DNA of 64,000 nucleotides. Origin: Dipteris shenzhenensis. Its lineage: Eukaryota > Polypodiophyta > Polypodiopsida > Gleicheniales. The DNA is taken from assembly GCA_047967505.1 (NCBI GenBank), contig CM106538.1; one strand, given 5' to 3'. Positions 20,014 to 31,926 of this stretch are shown here, in pieces (positions within the stretch are counted from its first letter, which is position 1; every line of letters starts with the position of its first letter). The notes beneath the pieces were generated by a model that was given only the letters and a program-made list of their open reading frames with translations, was not told the origin of the DNA and searched no databases. The position numbers and the translations under genes are program-made.

Positions 20014-20752
20014 TCGCCAATCGATGTAAAAAGGCCAATTCAAACACTGAAAAAGCTCCGTCCGTGAAACTGCTGCCCAGGACGCCCTAGAACACGGGCA
20101 TTGGAGGAAGGAGAACAGGGGAGGGTAAGAGAGAGGGGAAGAGGAGAAGAGGAGGCGGAAGAGGCTGCGGGGGGGGAAGAGGAGAGCGAGGGTAGGCTGC
20201 GGGGGGAGAAGGGGACAGGGGAAGGTTGCAGGGGTAGGCTGCGCGGGGTAGAAGGAGGTAGGCTGCACGGGGTAGGCTGCGGGTAGAAGGGGGCGTGGGA
20301 AGGCTGCGGGAGGGTAGAAGGGACAGGGGAAGGCAGCAGCGGGAGGGGAGGAGAGGAGCGGGGGAGAGGAGGCGGGGGGAGACGGACGGAAGCAGAGGGG
20401 AGCTGCAGGTTAGGAAGGGAGGGGGCGGGGGTGGGTGAGGGGGCTGGCGGGGAGAGAGAGGGTGGGCGGGGGAGAGGAAAGGAGGGGGCTCACTGGAGCT
20501 GCTCCTCTCCCCGTGAGCTGCTGGCCCCCCCCCCCTCTCCTCTCTCAGCCAGACCCCTCTCCCTCTTCCTCACCCTCGCTGCCCCCCTCTCCCTCCCCTT
20601 GCTGCTGCTCCTCTCCCTCTCTCCTCGCCAGCCTCCTCTCCCTCCTCCAACACCCTCCCGCTCCCCTTCCTCCTGCCCGCCCTCTCCCCCGCCCACCCTC
20701 TCCCTCCCCGCCAGCCCCCTCCCCCACCCCCGCTCCCTCCCTTCCTCCCACC
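20014..20752 (-). other. L1 5' UTR with GA/CT-rich inverted repeat
   Basis: This lies between ORF1 and the target-site duplication. Plus-strand 20100-20500 is almost pure purine (GGGGAGAGG-type words), and 20510-20750 almost pure pyrimidine. Two 66-bp arms, 20412-20477 and 20681-20746, are near-perfect reverse complements with a ~203 bp spacer. The open frames here are low-complexity by-products. In other L1s this is where the internal promoter sits. Confidence 0.75.
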
Positions 20753-20764
20753 TGACCCTATTTT

Positions 20765-22560
20765 TACAACAAACAAAACCAAGAAAATACACATTGTACA
20801 CATTTAATTAACAAAGAGCTACAAAACTTTCAACTTCAAACTTCAAGCTTCAAACTTGTATTAATTTTAAAGTCAAGAAACTGATTAAAAAATTTTTCAT
20901 AAAGGTCTAGGAAACCCCCCCCCCCCAAAAAAACAAAAATTGGCCGTACCATACGTGTACGGAATAATTATTTCATATGCGTATGGTTCATCCAACCATT
21001 ACACATACGGACCCAACTATGCTTGGCTTGTAGCTTGGTGATCCTAAGGGATCTACGGTTGGGTGGTAACGCACTAGCCTATACCCAAGGTAGCCCTCTG
21101 TTTGAACATTGACGCTTATTGATCTTACATGTTAGCATGGAGATAGAGGAAATCCTAAAACCCCAAGACTTACTTGTTAGGGGCTGTCTCATACAAGAGC
21201 ATTGATCAATTCACCACAAAAGAAGCATCCTTCTTTCCGGTATGGCCACTAAATTCCAATTGAATGACATGATTGATCCATAAAACAGATGTAAGACGTC
21301 AGCACATACATGATATAAACACAAGTTTGAGTATCATCAAATTGCAAAAAACAAAATTCTCATGATGACCTCCCAATGTGCGAGAGTGAATTATTGACAC
21401 ATGGATTTGCCTTCCAAGAACAAACTCTCACAATCAAAGGCATAAGCATTGTTGCTGCAGCTTGCCAAAATTACTAAACATGTATGAATGAATGGCCCAG
21501 AGCCTATACATACATGGTTAGAGAAGTCACTGCAAACATTGCAACACAACAGTTTTAGACACGTAATGCTAAGGTAAAACTACAAAAGGCACTTAACACG
21601 ATAAAAAAAGTAAAAGTACACCTCGATGTTCGAGTGCTTGTGAGCATCAACAAGGCAATACACAGATTTGTAAAGGACCATATAATAGGAATGAAAATCA
21701 TTACAACTATGAGCATTGTTTTGATTGGATTTTGTAGCCTTTATTCATATAAAAGGGAATTAAACGTGTTTGGAGAGGGAGATATCAGTGAACTTGTTTC
21801 AAATTTGAAATATCTCGTATCACTTTTCTCACGCCTTGTTAAAGACACTCCTTGTTAAAGACATCATTAATGGGATAACAAGTGATTGCCTAAGCCCTTG
21901 GCAACATCAATTTCAAAAAGGGACTTTGCATTTTATCTTTTGCTACATTTTATACCCCCTTAGATTCGTGATTCACCTGGACGTCATGCATGTTAACGTG
22001 AGACACTTTCTACGTGCAAATATAGAGATGCTAACCATTGTGTCAAGTACGGCAATCACAACACCTATTATGTACATATCGTTCTATGCACATTAAAGCC
22101 CTGAAAGGCACCGAAGGGGCCAACAGCCATGGTCTCTCACATTTTATCGTCTCATTTTATGGCAATCACAACATCATTATGACATTAGAGCCCTAAAATG
22201 GCACCTAAGAGGCCAAGAGCCAGACTGGGGGAAGACAAATCATTGATTCTTCAAACCCAAATGTGAGATGTGTGCGTACACATTGCTTCTTATCTTAATG
22301 TATATAATATTTTCTATGTCCTTTGTAAGTAAAGCTAGCTCGCTAATCTTCATACAGCTTCTCCATGTAGATTAGCTAGCTAGCTGGTCCCTCCGCCCTA
22401 TTATTGATGAGCATCTTTGATTGAACGCAGTAGAGACCGTAAGAAGATGATGCATTCGCTACTACCCCTTTGAAGTACTTGTTATGTAGTGTGATATAAG
22501 AATTTCTGTCTCTGAATCCTTCCACAGGATTCTCAAGCCGATGCATGCAGCAAGAGCATG
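20765..22560. other. Non-coding, no supported feature
   Basis: AT-rich sequence with a C-run at about 20912-20926 and short inverted words around CCGTAC...GTACGG (20944-20963). Small frames at 21634-21858 and 21836-22096 show no recognisable motif. This is probably old intergenic or LTR-internal sequence. Confidence 0.4.
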
Positions 22561-22690
22561 CCCACGAAGACCAACATTCATGGCCGACAAAGAAGTTTCT
22601 ATATGCTCATCCACGTTTCAAATTACTCAAACAATCGCTATACTAACATCGAAAAAAGAATCGAATGCAACCTGAAAGTAGTACCCAGAC

Positions 22691-23213
22691 CTAGGCACGT
22701 GCGTGGGATTTACGGGCACAATGTTCGTAGCAGCGTCCACAGGGTCCTGTTCGGAGACTTTCGAAGGCTGTTGCAAGGAAATTCGCCTATCCTGCCCGTG
22801 AGGCGTTTCTTCTAAAGGTAAAGGATCTTGCAATCTCCGTCTGCGGCCTCTCTCCTCGTGAGATCGATCTAAGGAGACCTCCAGATCCTGAATAGCTGGT
22901 CTCTCAGTCGCTGGCTTTCCGTCTCTCTTGACACTTTTGGGGCTGCATGCGAGGATGGATGGAGATGAGCAAAATTCTACCACTAGTTACAGGATCACGC
23001 TCCTATCTCCCAAACGGTTTTATTCTGCGCAAATGCTTAGATGAATGAAAATTGTTAAACCTATTTTCCGAGAGATTCACTGAATGGGAAGGCCAACCTT
23101 TCATCACTGTCAGCAGGAACAGCTGTTGGAGTAGCTTTGGGATGCACGCGTTTATCACGCATCTTGGAGAGGACAAAACGCAGAGCAGACTTCGAATCAG
23201 CTACCCCCTCCAT
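22691..23213 (-). CDS. Candidate two-exon fragment of an unknown host gene
   Basis: A start codon at 23211-23213 in good plant context (AAACCCTAGAGAGATGG) opens exon 1 (23213-23098, MEGVADSKSALRFVLSKMRD at the start). A donor AAAG/GTTGG and an acceptor GCATGCAG/CCCC at 22943/22942 join it in phase to exon 2 (22942-22691), which stays open for 84 codons and is rich in Arg, Glu and Gln (for example RSHEERGRRRRLQDP). A donor CCTAG/GTCTGG follows. I recognise no domain; it is basic and probably disordered. The composition is unlike the surrounding elements. The downstream exon was not identified. It could be chance; the exon model is inference. Confidence 0.35.
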
Positions 23214-23956
23214 CTCTCTAGGGTTTTGAAACGGACAAATTATAATTAAACTTAACCACATCCTGGTCCCGTGTCATTGAACCGCAGTTGGGCAGTCCTA
23301 GGACAAAAACAAGAGGCACAATAACATTAAAGAAGCTGAGGTTTTTGGGGGGTAGATATTTCACCCAAACTTGTTTACCTCGTTTGTACACGCAAACAAG
23401 CAAAATAAAAGCGCACACATGTTGGAGAAGGAAATGAAGATACACATCTCCAAGTAGAAGGTAGGCGTTGAGCACAATGGAATTACCCAAATGAGGTAGG
23501 CATTGAGCATAGTGGAATTACCCAAAGACAAAATCGAATTCACAACATGGTTAAAGTTGAGTGGGCAGGAGAAAAAGGCAAGTGCGCTTTAAATAGGCAC
23601 TTAGAAAAGCAAGTTCTTCATTACTATAGCCGGCACCTAGTAGGCATTGCTAATAAAGGAAGAAAGAAGAATGAACGAGGGATAATTGTGGTAAAGTCTT
23701 AATAAAATCTGAACTGAATTGAAGACATACAGTACTATGTAAATGAGAAAGTCGGAGGAGGAAAATAGTAGACAATAGCAAGCTGCACATGCTTGGAAAA
23801 CAATAACGTGCGCCTATGGCAAGCACCTCAAGACACACAAGTAAACAAGATGAATGATGAAAATCATTCATAAGGCCTACCCAAGATCCAAAATAGAGAT
23901 GAATTGGATGCACAGCATGGAAAAGAGGGCGAAAAGCTCAATGTGAGAGGGGGGGG

Positions 23957-24003
<47 letters not shown>

Positions 24004-26540
24004 GATTTCAAGGGACGAAAATAGCAAGTGAAACTTGGAGCAATCATAAAAAGACAAAAAATAAACCTAAAAATTATGGAGTTTTCCCTTTGCAAGGAAA
24101 ATGATCACTTTACTAAAGCCTACCAAATGATGATAATATATAATATAATTTTTATAACCACGCATAGTCTGGGTGGGCAAGCGGCGCCTTCCTTCCCCAA
24201 AGAATTATAATTTGAGGGAATGGATCCTTCCTTGGGCATCACTTTTAAGAGTGTTTTGTAATTAGAGTCTCGAAAAAGTCTTAATTGGAAAGTAATGGAT
24301 CGATAAGATACTGACATATTACCTAAATGTCAATAGGCAATCATTCTCGTACTCGTATTGCAGTCCAAGAAATGCATATATCTTACACACACCACTCACA
24401 TGGACATGGAAAAGTACATTCAAAATAGAAGGCATATTAAAACACCCTATTCATTATTTTTGAATTATGCTGCCCAGAAGCACCATCTCGTATGTTGTGC
24501 TATTTCAGAAAGCCATCATCGGATAAGGCAACCTGAGGATGGTGTGAGTTGTGCTAGGGTTGTTCCCTTGTGAGTTGCGCTAGGGGTGTTGCGGTTAGCA
24601 TGTTGTTCTAGGACTAGTCTTTCCTCTATCTCTGCCTCCTCCAACTTCTAGGGGTGAAGTAGGGCTCATGCTAACCAGAAGGAGTCAATGTGGGTAAGAT
24701 GATAAGAAGTATACGTTAGAAAGGAGGGGGGGAAAAACAAATTGACACCTTAAGTCTTGAATCAAACTTCTTGGCAACCCCTTGGAAACTTGACATGACA
24801 TTTGAGAATGTTAAGGAAACTACATTGCATTGAAGTTTGACCTTCAATATCTAGAGTGATACTAGGACCCATGGAAGTAGAGCCAAAGCAAGGAACAAAG
24901 AAGCTAATCCGGACATGCTAGCAAATCCTATAGACCACATTCTAGCTTGGTTGGAAAGAGGTCGCTCTTACATTTGAGCTTGGCAAGATGGTTGCAAAAT
25001 AGCACCACACCCAACCAGTAGTGCATGCATTGTACTGCAAGGTCCCCCATCAAAATCACACTCAAAATTTCACTTTAATTTGTAAGCTTGATGGCAAATA
25101 AATTGGGTTGCTTTGGTGCGGTGATTCATCAGACTACAGTTTTTTAGTATAGCTAGCTGGTCTTGGTCTCAAAAGTCATGGGTGCCTCTTAATTGCACCC
25201 ATTAGTCCATTGGAGATTTCAACTAACAGGTTATGTATAGCATGAGTTTGTGAAAAGAATTGATGTTGTGGATTGGAGATTTCAAAACTACAACCTACAG
25301 AGTTAAAAGTGCTGAAAGAAGTGTGGGAAAGGCTTCAGCATCTTTACCGTGACTGTATTCCAGGGGTATGGCATGGGGAAGATCCTAATAATCCGATTGG
25401 GGATGGGACCCCGTGGGGTCACTCGTACCCAGAGGTATCTTGGTTGAAGTAGACCCTTTACCCCCCTAATCAATGAGTATTCGGGAAGAGTCTCTTTCCA
25501 AACTATACACCTTCGTCGCATCGAGCAACCATACGTGGAGTGGGGATTGCGCAGACTTAGATACTAGACCTGAAAATGGTGGAGGAGCACATGTATTAGT
25601 AAGGGAAGAGCTGGCACTGTTGCTATCAATCAACTCACTAAATCAATCACACAATTCACAGATCTCAAAACTACCAATGCTCGCCAAAGAAGAGTGACAA
25701 CTGGGCCCAGCCTCAGCAGGTCACCGATGGACCTGCGTAGCGTTCTGCTACCACTCCGCAAGTTGCATCTTTGCTACTCCCCCTCTAGTTAGTTCATAAT
25801 ACTTATCCCTTTCTTTCCCTTGGGTTATGAAAAGAAAATTATTTCTCTTCCCTCGTTACAACTTCGTGATTTTCACCCATTTTGCTCCCATCATTGCATG
25901 CACACCCTCAGCAAATCGAGCCGGCTAGCCTTTGAAAAAAAAACAAATTGTTCTCATTGAGAGGAACAAAAAGGGGGAAGGGCTTTTTGCCAAATATTAA
26001 AGGGCCATTCACAAGCTATCCTTGCGTTCCCCCCAATGAGGTATATAACATCTATATACAAATTCTAAGGGATATGCTGGTATCCACCGCACTGGAAAAA
26101 AAGCTATAAAGCTTGGTTTTAAACCAAACATGCTTCTCGGGGTGTTGAAGCATTGAACCTCTCTTTTATTTATCACCCAGCCCGGGATTTGGTGAAATTC
26201 CTCATTTCTCAAGCTTAAATGTTCACATTGAGTCCTTTCCAAACCTAATATTTATCAATGTTGTGATTGCATTGTTTAATAATACATCTATTTGGTGGTG
26301 TTTCCATTTCTATAACTGACAATTATTTATGTATTCCCATCCCGCCCTGCGCAGTGAATCACTCAAAAGCAACACACAATCAGCTCAAAATTCGCATACA
26401 ATTTCTGTGTTCATGAAATATCATTTGAAGAACTTGATGATTTCCTAGAGATTGAAGATACGAATAAGGAAGTAGAATCCTAATCAATTAGTGAATAGTA
26501 TCAATTGTCGAAACCTCCGATCATCGAGGGGAACACAAGG
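23214..26540. other. Non-coding, no supported gene
   Basis: Long AT-rich intergenic stretch. It holds a (GA)n microsatellite at 23956-23998 and a near-duplicate of ~45 bp at 23455-23525 (two GGTAGGCRTTGAGCAYARTGG copies). No retroelement motif was recognised on either strand. Confidence 0.45.
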
Positions 26541-26970
26541 ATAGCTTGCAGATATTCAAAATTTTATATAGGGATTATCGCTGAATGAATTGCCGATATA
26601 GAGCCTGGGAAAAAAACTGTAGGTACAGCTAGTCCATGGATGGCTAGCCACCTAACAATGAAAATCAGATAAGTTCGATTTGGAGTCATTGGTACCTCAT
26701 GAGATCTAGTAAATGACAAAATACGAAGAGGGGAGAGGAAAAGAGTGGAGATGAGGAGAGAGAGCACACCACAAATGACTAACCGTAGAGACTAACCGTA
26801 CACTAGATTTAGTTGAAAAAGTAGAATATATACAAAGCCATTTAGGGTTAGGGTTAGGGGATCTAACCCTTTCCTTTATAGCACTCTATAAGGTTAGTGC
26901 TATGCACATATGATCACGTGATGGTGCTATGCACACATGATCACATGATGTTGAGTGTGAACTCTCAACA
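26540..26970 (-). mobile_element. 3' LTR of the older copia element (right edge certain, left edge approximate)
   Basis: On the minus strand the LTR starts TGTTGAGAGTT at 26970, directly after a polypurine tract TTGAGGGAAGG (26981-26971). The first 22 bases form a palindrome (TGTTGAG, 8-base loop, CTCAACA). Further in are two copies of a TGTGCATAGCAC word, a palindromic TCACGTGA (G-box-like, about 26914-26921), a run of CCCTAA words and a TATATATT TATA box (about 26826-26835). The end is not defined because the matching 5' LTR is absent. Confidence 0.65.
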
Positions 26971-26989
26971 CCTTCCCTCAATATCAACA

Positions 26990-27662
26990 TCATGAAGTAG
27001 GCCTTCCCTCAAGATGATGATTCTGGGGAATTGAAGAAGGACTGAGCATTACATTCCATCACACCCCTTTAATGGGAATGTCCTTCTTGTGTGTCAAACC
27101 AAGAGCTAGTCGATGTTTCTCGAATAGCTCTTTACCGAGTGGTTTGGTAAAGATGTCTGCAACATTCTCTTTGCTATCACAATGCTGCAGTGTTATGTAA
27201 GTAACACTCTTTCTCTGATGAAGTGCTCTCTGACATCAATGTGCTTTGTCCTGGAGTGGAGTGATATACTGGATTTTTGGCCAATGTTGGAGCCGATTGA
27301 TTATCACAGTATATTGTTATTGGCTTTGACTCATCAAAGTAATCTGTTTTTGACAATAGTCTTCTGAGCCATATAGCCTCACATGCACCTGTACTAAGTG
27401 CTCTATATTCTGCTTCAGTCGAAGACAAAGAAATAGTTGGCTGTTTGTTTGACAACCATGATATAGCACCTTGACCAAGGAAAAATGCATATCCATGTGT
27501 CGATCTCCTGGTCTCATGATCGTTGGCATAGTCACTATCATAGTATCCATGCAACCGTGGATGACTTCCTCTGTATTCTATCCCAAACTGTCTTGTATCT
27601 CTGATGTATCTCAAGACTCTTTTGGCTGCATTCCAGTGAGATTGTTTTGGATTTGCCATAAA
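26990..27662 (-). pseudogene. Copia RNase H and C-terminus (older element)
   Basis: The minus strand encodes FMANPKQSHWNAAKRVLRYI, DYANDHETRRSTHGYAF, SLSSTEAEYRAL and IYCDNQSAPTLAKNP, the standard copia RNase H signature (D-E-D with the SSTEAEY box). After a frame change near 27255 the reading goes on to an ADIFTKPL-type terminus at about 27120-27160. The polypurine tract and LTR follow at once. Confidence 0.85.
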
Positions 27663-27667
27663 CTGTG

Positions 27668-27835
27668 TGAGAGTGCTCTCAACGGAAGCAAGAACGGAAG
27701 AGGGGGAGAGAGAGACAGAGAGCCACAAGTTTTGGTGGGTGCAGAACCACCTAATCTTCTTTTTCATTCATTTATATATGTATTTGAGTATTGTACAAAA
27801 CCGGGGTAAAGGCACAGTGACCTTTAACCCCCACA
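27668..27835 (-). repeat. 3' LTR of the nested copia element
   Basis: On the minus strand it starts TGTGGGGGTTAAAGG and ends GAGCACTCTCA. The polypurine tract AAGTGGGAGGT (27846-27836) directly precedes it. At 168 bp it is short for a copia LTR. It carries a TATATATG word (about 27771-27780) and a small GA tract. Confidence 0.92.
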
Positions 27836-27888
27836 ACCTCCCACTTAAAGGACAATGTGCCTTTAAGGGAGAACAACCAGTGAGCATA

Positions 27889-28645
27889 CTATCCAATGCC
27901 CATCAATACACGACAATACTCAAACCGCTGACTAGGTAGACTCTTCGTCAGCATATCTGCAGGGTTATCATCTGTATGAACCTTGACAAGCTCTATGCAC
28001 TTGTCCTCAAGTACCTCCCTGATGAAATGGTACCTGACCTCAATGTGTTTGGTCTTTGCATGAAAGACCGGATTCCGTGCTAGCTGAATAGCACTCATGG
28101 AATCACTATGCAATGTCGGTACACCTATATGAATCCCCAAATCTCCCACTAGCCGATCAAGCCATATAGCCTCCTTGCAACCCTCTGTGGCTGCAACATA
28201 CTCAGCCTCTGTGGTAGACAAAGCAACGCACTTCTGTGCGCGAGACATCCACGACACTGTACCACCTGCAAAGGTGAACACATAACCAGAAGTGGATCTC
28301 CTACTATCCACATGCCCTGCATAGTCTGAATCTGTGTACCCAAGTACACGCATGTCTCCTTCACCAAAGCAAATGCACATCTCCTTGGTACCCTTCATGT
28401 ACCTCATGATGGACTTAACTGCCTCCCAATGCCTCTTTCTTGGATTAGCCATATACCGGCTAACAACTCCCACTGCAAATGCAATGTTTGGTCTAGTAGC
28501 TATCATAGCATACATAAGACTCCCAACTGCTGATGCATAAGGAACCTTGGCCATCATGGCCCTTTCCTCATCTGATTTGGGACTATCTGTGTGACTCAGT
28601 TTCATATATGGAGGCAATGGGTACTCACTGCCTTCCCCCCCTCCA
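27889..28645 (-). pseudogene. Copia RNase H domain (nested element)
   Basis: The frame contains YASAVGSLMYAMIATRPNIA, WEAVKSIMRYMKGT, GYTDSDYAGHVDSRRSTSGY, ALSTTEAEYVAATE, HSDSMSAIQLARNPVFHAKT, HIEVRYHFIREVL and ADMLTKSLP, complete and in order. It is out of frame with the RT by a single-base change in the C-run at about 28636-28641. The stop is at 27889-27891, ~50 bp before the LTR, as expected. Confidence 0.92.
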
Positions 28646-30200
28646 TATTGAAACGCTGCAATACTTTTGTAACATACTCTTTTTGTGAAAGCCAAAGGAG
28701 TTTCCTACTTTGATCACGCGTGATGCGCATACCAAGAATATGACCTGCAAATCCCAAATCCTTCATATCAAAGGCCTCATGCAACTTGGCCTTTAATGCA
28801 TCTAGCTCATAAGTATTCTTGCTAGCCAATAGCATATCATCCACATATAGTGCCAAGATTATCAGGCTATTATCCTTAGCCCTTTTAGTGTAGAGGCAGT
28901 GATCAATTTCACTCCTTCTAAAACCCTGGGACCGAATGAAAGCATCAAACTTCTGATACCATTCTCTAGGTGCTTGCTTAAGACCATAGAGACTCTTCTT
29001 CAGCTTGCAAACTAAATGCTCTTTGCCCTTTTCTTCAAAGCCTTTCGGCTGCACCATGTAAATTTCCTCATGCAAATCCCCATGCAAGAAAGCTGTCTTG
29101 ACATCCATCTGCATAAGCTCCATATCCTCTGATGCCACTAGTCCAAGCATGCATCTAAGTGTGGTTATTTTCACAACCGGAGAGAATATCTCATCAAAGT
29201 CCACACCCTTCTCTTGCTTGAACCCTTTAGCAACCAAACGAGCCTTGTACCTAGGCACATCATCACCTGTGACCTTCATTTTGTAGACCCATTTACATGG
29301 CAAGGCTTTCTTTCCATGTGGCAAAGAAACCAAGTCCCAAGTCTTATTCTTCATAAGTGAACTCATCTCTGATTGCATAGCATACTCCCACTTGCGTTGA
29401 TCCTCGTGCATTATAGCCTCTCTGTAACAAGAAGGCTCCCTGCAATCAGTAAGCATCACATAGTCTACCCGTGGAACAAACCTGCCAGGTGGTCTAGACA
29501 CTCTAGATGATCTTCTCAAGGGCATTTCAGCTTGCTGTCCCACCTGCATATCAGCCACATTTGGCTCATCATTTCCACTGATAGATGATCCATCATCTAC
29601 CCTTGATTGTATACCTATGGGAGTACTTGGTGGTACCATTTCTTGCACATTTGGTGCATGGACAGCTTGCTGTCTATCAACATATGCAGGTGGATTCACA
29701 TCCTGGAAAGTGATTCTTCTCATTTCCACATCCCTCATGGGTGCCTTATGCATCTTCTTCTCATTAAAGACCACATCATGGCTGTGTATGATCTTCTTTG
29801 CTTCTGGATCCCAGAGATGATAGCCCATCTCTCCACTTTCACCATAACCCAAAAAGATGCATTTCTTAGACTTAGGATCTAGCTTCTTTCGAAGCTCTTT
29901 TGGCACATGTGCATATGCCTCACACCCAAATATACGCAAATGAGAGTAAGAGGGCTTCTTGCCACTCCATGCCTCTTCAGGAATACCACCATCCAAACTC
30001 TTACTAGGTGATCTATTGATCACATGCACTGCAGTCTTCATTGCCTCAACCCAAAAACCACCAGAAAGACTTGCATTGGAAAGCATGCATTGCAACCTTT
30101 CTTGAATGGTACGGTTCATCTTTTCTGCAACTGGATTTTGCTCTGGAGTATGAGGGGATGTGAGCTCCCTCTTAATCCCACGTGTATCAAGAAATGATGA
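28640..30200 (-). pseudogene. Copia integrase C-terminus and reverse transcriptase (nested element)
   Basis: A single open frame of 505 codons from 30119 (MNRTIQERLQCMLSNA), with the upstream part of the frame reaching about 30200. It covers the integrase C-terminal region (GFWVEAMKTAVHVINRSPS, KKCIFLGYGESGEMGYHLWD) and a full RT: WDLVSLPHGKKALPCKWVYK, RYKARLVAKGF, MQMDVKTAFLHGDLHEEIYM, SLYGLKQAPREWYQKFD and the catalytic LALYVDDMLLAS. RT residues look intact. It ends in the frameshift near 28640. Confidence 0.93.
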
Positions 30201-30808
30201 AAGTCATGAGAGAGATACTCTCCACCATTGTCAGTCCGTAGGCATTTAAGCATTCTACCTGACTAATTCTCAACCAAGGCCATCCATTTCTGAAATACCT
30301 GGAACACATCACTCTTCTGAGCTATAGCATAAGCCCACACTTTCCTAGTTGCATCATCAATGAATGTCACATAGTATTCAGCCCCGCCTAATGACCGTGT
30401 AGGCATGGGACCACATACATCTGAATGCACCAAATCAAGAATTTTATGGGCTGATTTAGTCTGCTTCCCATAGAGACAATGCTCACAAAATTCAAAATCA
30501 GAGAAACTCAAATGCAGTACATAACCCAAACGGCATAAGAGTTTCATTTCATTCTGGCTCATGTGCCCCAACCTGCAATGCCACAAAGAAGTACTTGGCT
30601 GCTCGGTTATTGCAACAACATGATCAAATACCCCTGATACATGTAAGGGATACAAAGTCCCACACTTGGCACCCCTAGCCAAAAGCATAGAGCCCTTCTG
30701 AATTTTCCAACTTTGAAAGCCAAAAGTGGTGTGAAAACCAGCATCATCTAGCTGACCCACTGAAATAAGACTCTTGGTCAGCTTAGGCACATGTCTCACA
30801 TGTTTCAA
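30120..30808 (-). pseudogene. Copia pre-integrase and integrase core (nested element)
   Basis: The frame 30808-30263 carries KHVRHVPKLTKSLISVGQL, LWHCRLGHMSQNEMKLL with the H-H-C-C finger (CEHCLYGK), and DLVHSDVCGPMPTRSLGGA with the first catalytic Asp. A stop follows VEN at 30263; beyond it CLRTDNGGEYLS supplies the second Asp, and after a frame change near 30185 the E-bearing segment runs into the RT frame. All three DDE residues can be located but no single frame contains them. Confidence 0.88.
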
Positions 30809-31308
30809 AACAAATGCATACCCATTTGCAAAAGAAACTTTATGTCACCTGCTCCCACTATGTCACATGCATAGTCATTTCCAAGATGCACACAACCTGT
30901 CTTTCCACTATCATAATTGGAGAACCATTCCCTATGGGGAGTAACATGGAATGAAGCACCAGAATCCAAAATCCAATCCTGGGAATATGCATCATTTGAA
31001 GTGGTAAGCAACTCTACAGATAAAGTAGACATGAAGAGAACATCATTGTCACTATCATGTGTGACTGCATTGATCTCCTCGATCTTCACTTTTCCTTTGT
31101 CCTCCCTTGGACTCTCTTCCTTTTGATTTGCACCCCAATTTGCATTCTTTTTCTTATCCTTTTGCTCTCTTTTCAGCTTGTAGCAATCCTTTTTCATATG
31201 GCCCTTCTTGCCACAATGGTAACACTCAATGTTCCGTGCCCTGGATTTGCTACTAGACTTCCCTCTTTCTTGGGACTTCCCCCTGAACTGTGATCTACCC
31301 CTTTGCAC
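30805..31308 (-). pseudogene. Copia gag zinc knuckle and aspartic protease (nested element)
   Basis: The minus-strand frame begins in a basic Arg/Ser/Lys tract, then CYHCGKKGHMKKDC (C-x2-C-x4-H-x4-C, about 31180-31225), a Lys-rich spacer, and the protease signature DWILDSGASFHVT (about 30940-30985) with flap-like CDIVGAGDI. It ends in a frameshift near 30840 that separates it from the pre-integrase. Confidence 0.9.
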
Positions 31309-31926
31309 ATTTAAGGCTGCATCCTACTTGTTGCCATCCATAGACTTCCGTCTAATCTCCTCGGCCAACAAGCTACCCACAACATCATCAAATTTCAGTA
31401 CTCCACTAGGTACAGAGTTACTGACAGCTGTACGGAAGGTATCCCATGAGGATGGCAATGAACATAAGAGAAATATTGCCTTAGTCTCCGCATCAAAATT
31501 CATTTTCTGAGCCTAACTGGCTGAAAATAATATTGAATTCATTCAAGTGAGAAGCAATGGAGACCCCTTCCTTCATCTGCCGCTCAAACAACCTCTTCAT
31601 GAGGTAAACTTTATTAGAGGCAGTTTCCTTCTCATAAGTGGTACACAGTTTCTTCCACAAATGTTCCATAGTCTGCTCATTTTTACTACTGTGAAATAAA
31701 CTGACTCTGCAAGATGAAGTCTAATAGTAGACTTTGCTAATGCATCCAACTCATTCCAATCATCCTCAGTTATATTTGCAGGCTTAGCTTCAATCCCTGC
31801 CAAGGGTTTAATCTGCTTCTTTTGAATAAGCACATCCCTTATTTGTTCTTTCCACAAAGAAAAGTTTGTCCCATCAAACTTTTTAATGCTGAAAAACTCC
31901 TTTTCAGACATGGAAGAGGATGCCAT
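31309..31926 (-). pseudogene. Copia gag N-terminal and UBN2 region (nested element)
   Basis: The start codon is at 31926 (MASSSMSEKEFFSIKKFDGT), followed by NFSLWKEQIRDVLIQKK, the usual copia gag N-terminus. After a frame change near 31680 the middle region reads NKVYLMKRLFERQMKEGVS, SHLNEFNIIF, then stops near 31500. A normal gag would run unbroken into the zinc knuckle; here at least two breaks intervene. Confidence 0.85.

Larger units (their letters stand above)
13584..20764 (-). mobile_element. Near full-length L1-type LINE with 12-bp target-site duplication
   Basis: TGACCCTATTTT occurs at 13584-13595 and again at 20753-20764, exactly flanking the element. The left copy abuts an A-rich tail (on the minus strand, AAATAAAAAATAAAAAAATA, 13596-13620). 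Between them, reading on the minus strand: a purine/pyrimidine-rich 5' UTR (20752 to about 20014), ORF1 (from 20013), ORF2 (from 17296) and a short 3' UTR. The total is about 7.16 kb, a normal length for an intact L1. The reading frames carry several duplications and frameshifts, so it is a dead copy. Confidence 0.9.

Noticed and set aside
20431-20811. Several Gly/Glu/Arg- or Pro/Ser-rich open frames
   Set aside because: Low-complexity purine/pyrimidine sequence of the L1 5' UTR leaves all frames open; no protein is implied.
26838-26862. Telomere-like TTAGGG words
   Set aside because: Only three units inside a copia LTR; too short to be an interstitial telomere.
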